64,000 nt of DNA from JAOZHU01 sp964506435 (GTDB lineage: Archaea; Thermoproteota; Bathyarchaeia; Bathyarchaeales; Bathycorpusculaceae), in NCBI GenBank assembly GCA_964506435.1, contig CAZDLK010000003.1, positions 25,436-89,435 on the forward strand. Direction: 5' to 3'. Position 1 is the first letter of the stretch. Each line of letters starts with the position of its first letter. The position numbers and the translations under genes are program-made. The notes beneath the pieces are model-generated. The model was given only the letters and a program-made list of their open reading frames with translations, ran no database searches and was not told the DNA's origin. Below are positions 60,330-64,000 of the stretch, piece by piece.

Positions 60330-61363
60330 CCGAGTACAAAATATCCGTGATTGAAGGAGATGGAATAGGCCCAGAATTGACAGAGGCAGCTCTGAAAGTT
60401 CTCGCGGCAACCCAAACCAAATTCGGACTCAAACTGAAAATGATTGAAGCAGAAGCAGGCGACGCATGCGGAGAACGCCGAGGCGTGCCTTTGCCAGCGG
60501 ACAGCGTGGAAAAAATCAAAACTTCACACGCGTGCCTGAAAGGCCCAGTTGGCGACACTGCTGCGGATGTGATTGTGAAACTCAGATTGATGTTTGACCT
60601 TTACGCAAATCTGCGGCCTTTAAAGACGTATCCAGCGGCGGCTGCGGCGCGACCCGACATAGACATGTATTTCGTACGGGAAAACACTGAGGACGTTTAC
60701 AAAGGCTTAGAGTACACGATAAACGATGACGTTACTGTCTGCATGCGCATTATCACGCGCAAGAACTGCGAACGCATAGCCAAGAGAGCCTTTGAGATGG
60801 CGCGGTTGCGGAACGGGAAAAAGAAAGTTACCGCGATACACAAGGCTAACGTCATGCGCGTAACCGATGGGTTGTTCGCAAGCGTCTGCAGAGAAGTCGC
60901 CAAGCAGTACCCCGATATTGCGTTTAACGAGTTGTTAGTGGATGCGGCAAGCATGCGGTTGATTAAGGAGCCGCAAACCTTCGATGTGCTGCTTACGTGT
61001 AACATGTTTGGGGACATTTTGTCTGATGAGGCTGCGCAGCTTATCGGCGGCTTAGGCATGGCGCCTGGAGCGAACATAGGTGACAATTTTGCTCTTTTTG
61101 AACCGATTCACGGTTCAGCGCCGAACCGAGTGGGCAAGCACACGGCTAATCCGTTGTCGATGATTTTGGCGGCTAAGATGATGCTGGATTGGCTGGGCGA
61201 AAAATACAAAGACGACAAATGCCTGAAAGCGGCGAATGCTATAGAAAACGCTGTGGTGGAGACGTTGCGCAGTGGCAAAACTGTGCCCGATTTAGGCGGC
61301 AAAGCCACAACGTTGGGGATGGCTGAAGCTATCGCCGACGCGGTAACCAAAGGGAAGAGTTGA
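60326..61363 (+). CDS. leuB: 3-isopropylmalate dehydrogenase (345 aa)
   Basis: Decarboxylating beta-hydroxyacid dehydrogenase. VIEGDGIGPEL at the N-terminus, FDLYANLRPLK (substrate Arg), DMYFVRENTEDVYKGLEY, AIHKANVMRVTDGLF (catalytic Lys region), CNMFGDILSDEAAQLIGGLGMAPG (metal Asp) and EPIHGSAPNRVGKHTANP (cofactor loop). NAD- or NADP-preferring isocitrate-type relatives exist, but the operon points to leucine. ATGA overlap with leuD. Confidence 0.94.
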   Translation: MTEYKISVIEGDGIGPELTEAALKVLAATQTKFGLKLKMIEAEAGDACGERRGVPLPADSVEKIKTSHACLKGPVGDTAADVIVKLRLMFDLYANLRPLKTYPAAAAARPDIDMYFVRENTEDVYKGLEYTINDDVTVCMRIITRKNCERIAKRAFEMARLRNGKKKVTAIHKANVMRVTDGLFASVCREVAKQYPDIAFNELLVDAASMRLIKEPQTFDVLLTCNMFGDILSDEAAQLIGGLGMAPGANIGDNFALFEPIHGSAPNRVGKHTANPLSMILAAKMMLDWLGEKYKDDKCLKAANAIENAVVETLRSGKTVPDLGGKATTLGMAEAIADAVTKGKS

Positions 61364-61370
61364 TTGTGTT

Positions 61371-62894
61371 ATGACAGCGAAAAAACCAATTTGCATCCGT
61401 ATCTTTGACACTACGCTGAGAGACGGAGAGCAAACTCCTGGTGTTTCGCTGACTTTTGACGATAAAATTGAGATTGCGCGCCAGTTGAGCATGCTGGGCG
61501 TGGACGCGATTGAAGCTGGTTCGCCGATGTCTTCTGAAGGCGAAAAAAAAGTCGTCAAAGAAATCGCCAAAGAAGGATTAAAAAGCGAAATTTGCGCTCT
61601 AGCACGCACTACGAGAAGCGACATAGACGCCGCAATCGAATGCGACGTGGACATGATTCACACATTCATTCCCACTTCACCTGTGCAGATGAAATATGCT
61701 GTCGGCTTAACTCCTGAGCAGGTGCTGGCTGCTACTGTGGATTCAGTTGAGTACATCAAGAAGCACGGGTTGAAATGTGAGTTTTCACCCATGGATGCTA
61801 CACGGTCTGAGCTAAAGTTTCTGAAGCAAGTGTGTCAAGCCGCTGAAAAGGCAGGCACAGACATGATAAACATTCCAGACACCGTCGGAATAATGATTCC
61901 CAGAACAATGCGCAAGCTCATCGAAGAAGTAAAAACAGCAGTAAAAGTGCCAATCAGCATTCACTGCCACGATGATTTTGGCATGGCAGTAGCCAACTCA
62001 CTAGCCGCAGTGGAGGCAGGCGCAGCACAAGTACACGCCACGATAAACGGTTTAGGCGAAAGAGCAGGAAACGCTGCGTTGGAAGAAGTGGTTATGGCGT
62101 TACACATGATTTACAAGTTCAAGACAAGCGTTAACACGCGATTGCTGTACAGCACGTCTAGAATGGTGGCTTCGTTAACGGGCATCGCGGTACAGGCGAA
62201 CAAGGCGCTTGTCGGCGAAAACGCTTTTGCACACGAGTCAGGCATCCACACCCGCGGCGTGACGGCTAAACCGTTAACATTTGAGCCTATAGAGCCTACG
62301 TTGGTGGGACGTACAAGAAAGCTTATGGCTGGGAAACTGGCGGGAACCCGCGGCATAGAAGCTGAACTTGAAGAGGTAGGGATACATCCCAATGAGGCAC
62401 AGTTGAAGGAAATTGTTCAACGCGTTAAAGACTTAGGCGACAAGGGCAAAATGGTAACTGACGCAGATTTGATAGCGTTAACTTCCGCGGTCATGGGCGA
62501 AGTCATACGCGAGGAAAAAGTCGTTGACCTAAGCGACTTGGCGGTGATAACAGGCATCAAAGTTATCCCAACAGCCTCAGTGAAACTGGTGCTGGACGGG
62601 AAAGAGTACGTGACGGCAGAAACAGGCGTCGGACCAGTAGACGCGGTGCTGAAAGCCATAACGAAACTTACGCATAGCCTCGCAAAAGTCCGATTGAAAG
62701 AGTATCGCCTTGAAGCGATAACTGGCGGCTCGAACGCCGTGGCTGAAGTCGTCATAAAAGTAGAAGACGAACAAGGACATGTAGTGTCAGCGCGCGCTGC
62801 CCGCGAGGACATTGTTATGGCAAGCGTTGAAGCGATGATAAACGGTATAAACAAGTGCCTACTAAAAAACAGGAAGCAGGGAAACAAAAAGTGA
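61371..62894 (+). CDS. leuA: 2-isopropylmalate synthase (507 aa)
   Basis: Claisen-condensing TIM-barrel enzyme that uses acetyl-CoA and 2-oxoisovalerate. RIFDTTLRDGEQTPGVSL (metal and catalytic residues, about 9-26), SIHCHDDFGMAVANSL, NGLGERAGNAALEEVVMAL and HESGIHTRG are the IPMS signatures. The C-terminal 130 residues (from about 385) form the LeuA regulatory dimer domain, which binds leucine. Citramalate and homocitrate synthases are close relatives; the leuCDB neighbours favour IPMS. Its TGA overlaps the pheA GTG. Confidence 0.92.
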   Translation: MTAKKPICIRIFDTTLRDGEQTPGVSLTFDDKIEIARQLSMLGVDAIEAGSPMSSEGEKKVVKEIAKEGLKSEICALARTTRSDIDAAIECDVDMIHTFIPTSPVQMKYAVGLTPEQVLAATVDSVEYIKKHGLKCEFSPMDATRSELKFLKQVCQAAEKAGTDMINIPDTVGIMIPRTMRKLIEEVKTAVKVPISIHCHDDFGMAVANSLAAVEAGAAQVHATINGLGERAGNAALEEVVMALHMIYKFKTSVNTRLLYSTSRMVASLTGIAVQANKALVGENAFAHESGIHTRGVTAKPLTFEPIEPTLVGRTRKLMAGKLAGTRGIEAELEEVGIHPNEAQLKEIVQRVKDLGDKGKMVTDADLIALTSAVMGEVIREEKVVDLSDLAVITGIKVIPTASVKLVLDGKEYVTAETGVGPVDAVLKAITKLTHSLAKVRLKEYRLEAITGGSNAVAEVVIKVEDEQGHVVSARAAREDIVMASVEAMINGINKCLLKNRKQGNKK

Positions 62895-63709
62895 AAGTAG
62901 CCTTCCAAGGAGAAAGAGGCGCCTACAGCGAAAGCGCAGTTTACACTTTCTTCGGCGCGGCAGTGGACGTTAAGCCCTGCAGAGACCTCACAGAAGCTTT
63001 TGACAGCGTCGCCAAACACGAAGCACAATACGGCGTCGTGCCCATTGAAAACTCGCTGGAAGGCAGCGTCAACCAAACCTACGACCTGTTCTTAACGCAC
63101 GACTTGAAGGTCTGCGGCGAAGTCATAATCCGCATCTCCCACTGCCTAATCGCTAACCCAAACACGAGTTTAGAAGCGGTTAAAGCAGTTTACTCGCACC
63201 CGCAAGCGTTGGCGCAGTGCCGAAACTTTCTGGAACGCTTTGGACGCGAACTTATCCCCACTTATGACACAGCTGGCAGCGTGAAAATGCTGAAGGAAAA
63301 GGGCTTGAAGGATGCTGCGGCGGTAGCTAGCGAAAAAGCCGCTGAAATATACGGCATGAAAATCCTCGCCCGAGAAATAGAAGATAATCCCTCAAACTAC
63401 ACAAGATTCTTTGTCTTAGCTCACGAGGACTCGCCGATGACAGGCAAAGATAAAACCTCAATAATCTTCTCCGCATCTCACACTCCTGGTTCACTGTACA
63501 CGGCGCTCTTTGAGTTTGCCAAACGAAAAATCAACCTAACGCGTATTGAGTCTAGACCGACAAAGCAGAAACCGTGGGAATACAACTTTTACTTAGATTT
63601 CGAGGGACACAGAGGCGAAGCCAACTGCGCTGAAGCACTTAAGGCACTGGAAAAAAGTGCAGCGTTTGTAAAAATCTTGGGGTCATACCCGAAAGCTGCG
63701 CAACGGTGA
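62891..63709 (+). CDS. pheA: Prephenate dehydratase (272 aa)
   Basis: Converts prephenate to phenylpyruvate. VAFQGERGAYSESAV at the start, YGVVPIENSLEGSVNQTYDLF, SHPQALAQCRNFL, NYTRFFVL (catalytic TRF), then an ACT domain with HTPGSLYTALFEFAKRKINLTRIESRPTK (the ESRP phenylalanine-binding motif). I set the start at the GTG at 62891, giving a GTGA overlap with leuA; an earlier in-frame start would run through the leuA end. No chorismate mutase domain is attached. The last gene of the operon. Confidence 0.95.
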   Translation: MKVAFQGERGAYSESAVYTFFGAAVDVKPCRDLTEAFDSVAKHEAQYGVVPIENSLEGSVNQTYDLFLTHDLKVCGEVIIRISHCLIANPNTSLEAVKAVYSHPQALAQCRNFLERFGRELIPTYDTAGSVKMLKEKGLKDAAAVASEKAAEIYGMKILAREIEDNPSNYTRFFVLAHEDSPMTGKDKTSIIFSASHTPGSLYTALFEFAKRKINLTRIESRPTKQKPWEYNFYLDFEGHRGEANCAEALKALEKSAAFVKILGSYPKAAQR

Positions 63710-63725
63710 AAAAAGCTTAAGCAGT

Positions 63726-64000
63726 TTAGCTTTCAGCAGCCTCTAACATCTTGTACATTACTTCGTAAGAGCGCGCGTAATCACCCGTAGCCTTAACCAG
63801 CTTCGCTTTCAACTGCTCCATTCTGCTGATTATCGCCGCCTGATCTTTCTGCTGCATCAGCTCCAGCCACTCCTGAGCCTTCGCTATAAAGCGCTCTTCA
63901 AGCTGCCGTATTTCAGGCAAACTCAACTGAAGGCTGGCGAAAAGGTCAGGGTTCTCCAGCGCCGTAGCTTCAGCCAACGTAAACAACATGCGGTAAGTGG
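63726..64000 (-). CDS. tyrA: Prephenate dehydrogenase, C-terminal part (cut by window end)
   Basis: About 90 C-terminal residues, open to the window edge: TYRMLFTLAEATALENPDLFASLQ followed by Lys/Gln-rich helices. This is the dimerisation region of archaeal TyrA, where the YRxLxxxA and NPxLxAxIQ patterns are typical. The NAD domain lies outside the window. It converges on pheA with 16 nt between stops, placing the two branches from prephenate side by side. Identification rests on this short part and the neighbour. Confidence 0.65.
   Translation of the reverse strand, partial: TYRMLFTLAEATALENPDLFASLQLSLPEIRQLEERFIAKAQEWLELMQQKDQAAIISRMEQLKAKLVKATGDYARSYEVMYKMLEAAES

Overview
The window looks like a chromosome segment of an uncultured TACK-type archaeon, most likely a member of Candidatus Bathyarchaeia. 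This is inferred from the archaeal initiation factor aIF1A, an archaeal dihydropteroate-synthase-like protein, TATA-type promoters, frequent TTG and GTG starts, four-base stop/start overlaps, tRNA genes with insertions at unusual places, and cohesin/dockerin and beta-helix surface proteins. No rRNA and no CRISPR array were seen.

Region 1 (1-17.5 kb, all minus strand) is a surface-glycan locus. It runs from a promoter near 17.52 kb toward the window start. It holds a processive GT2 synthase, three GT4 transferases, a second GT2, three multi-pass GT-C-like membrane proteins, two exported DUF3131 proteins and a truncated sugar-nucleotide epimerase. Two related small proteins of unknown function sit at its two ends (462-875 and 17071-17469).

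Region 2 (17.7-29.3 kb) holds an MBL hydrolase and a divergent DHPS-like gene. Next comes a DUF4956 membrane protein, a VTC-domain polyphosphate-polymerase-like protein and an unknown protein, with an exported Cthe_2159-type carbohydrate-binding protein nearby. Two small secreted proteins follow, sharing a duplicated upstream element, and then a membrane-tethered winged-helix regulator.

Region 3 (29.5-36.5 kb) is a corrinoid or metal-chelate uptake island: ATPase, FecCD/BtuC permease, methyltransferase, a cohesin-TM-TM-dockerin-binding-protein fusion, and an MFS exporter. It lies between an intact tRNA-Leu(UAA) and a decayed direct copy of that tRNA's 3' part. A second, smaller interval (39.0-41.3 kb) has the same layout at tRNA-Arg(CCU). 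Both intact tRNA genes carry insertions of about 30 nt outside the anticodon loop.

Region 4 (36.6-55.8 kb) is mixed. It includes a Ca/Na-type antiporter, aIF1A, an OB-fold protein, an ArsB/NhaD-like transporter operon, a cysteine-synthase-family gene, four tandem membrane-anchored beta-helix proteins whose upstream regions share a TCAAG-N4-CTTGA dyad, several small zinc-ribbon proteins, a phosphodiesterase, an Lrp/AsnC regulator and an M20 peptidase.

Region 5 (55.8-64 kb) begins with a frameshifted transposase remnant. The amino-acid operon ilvB-ilvN-leuC-leuD-leuB-leuA-pheA follows, tightly packed with overlaps, and faces a convergent partial tyrA. It covers the acetolactate step, the leucine branch and the phenylalanine branch point; ilvC, ilvD and the aminotransferases are not in the window.
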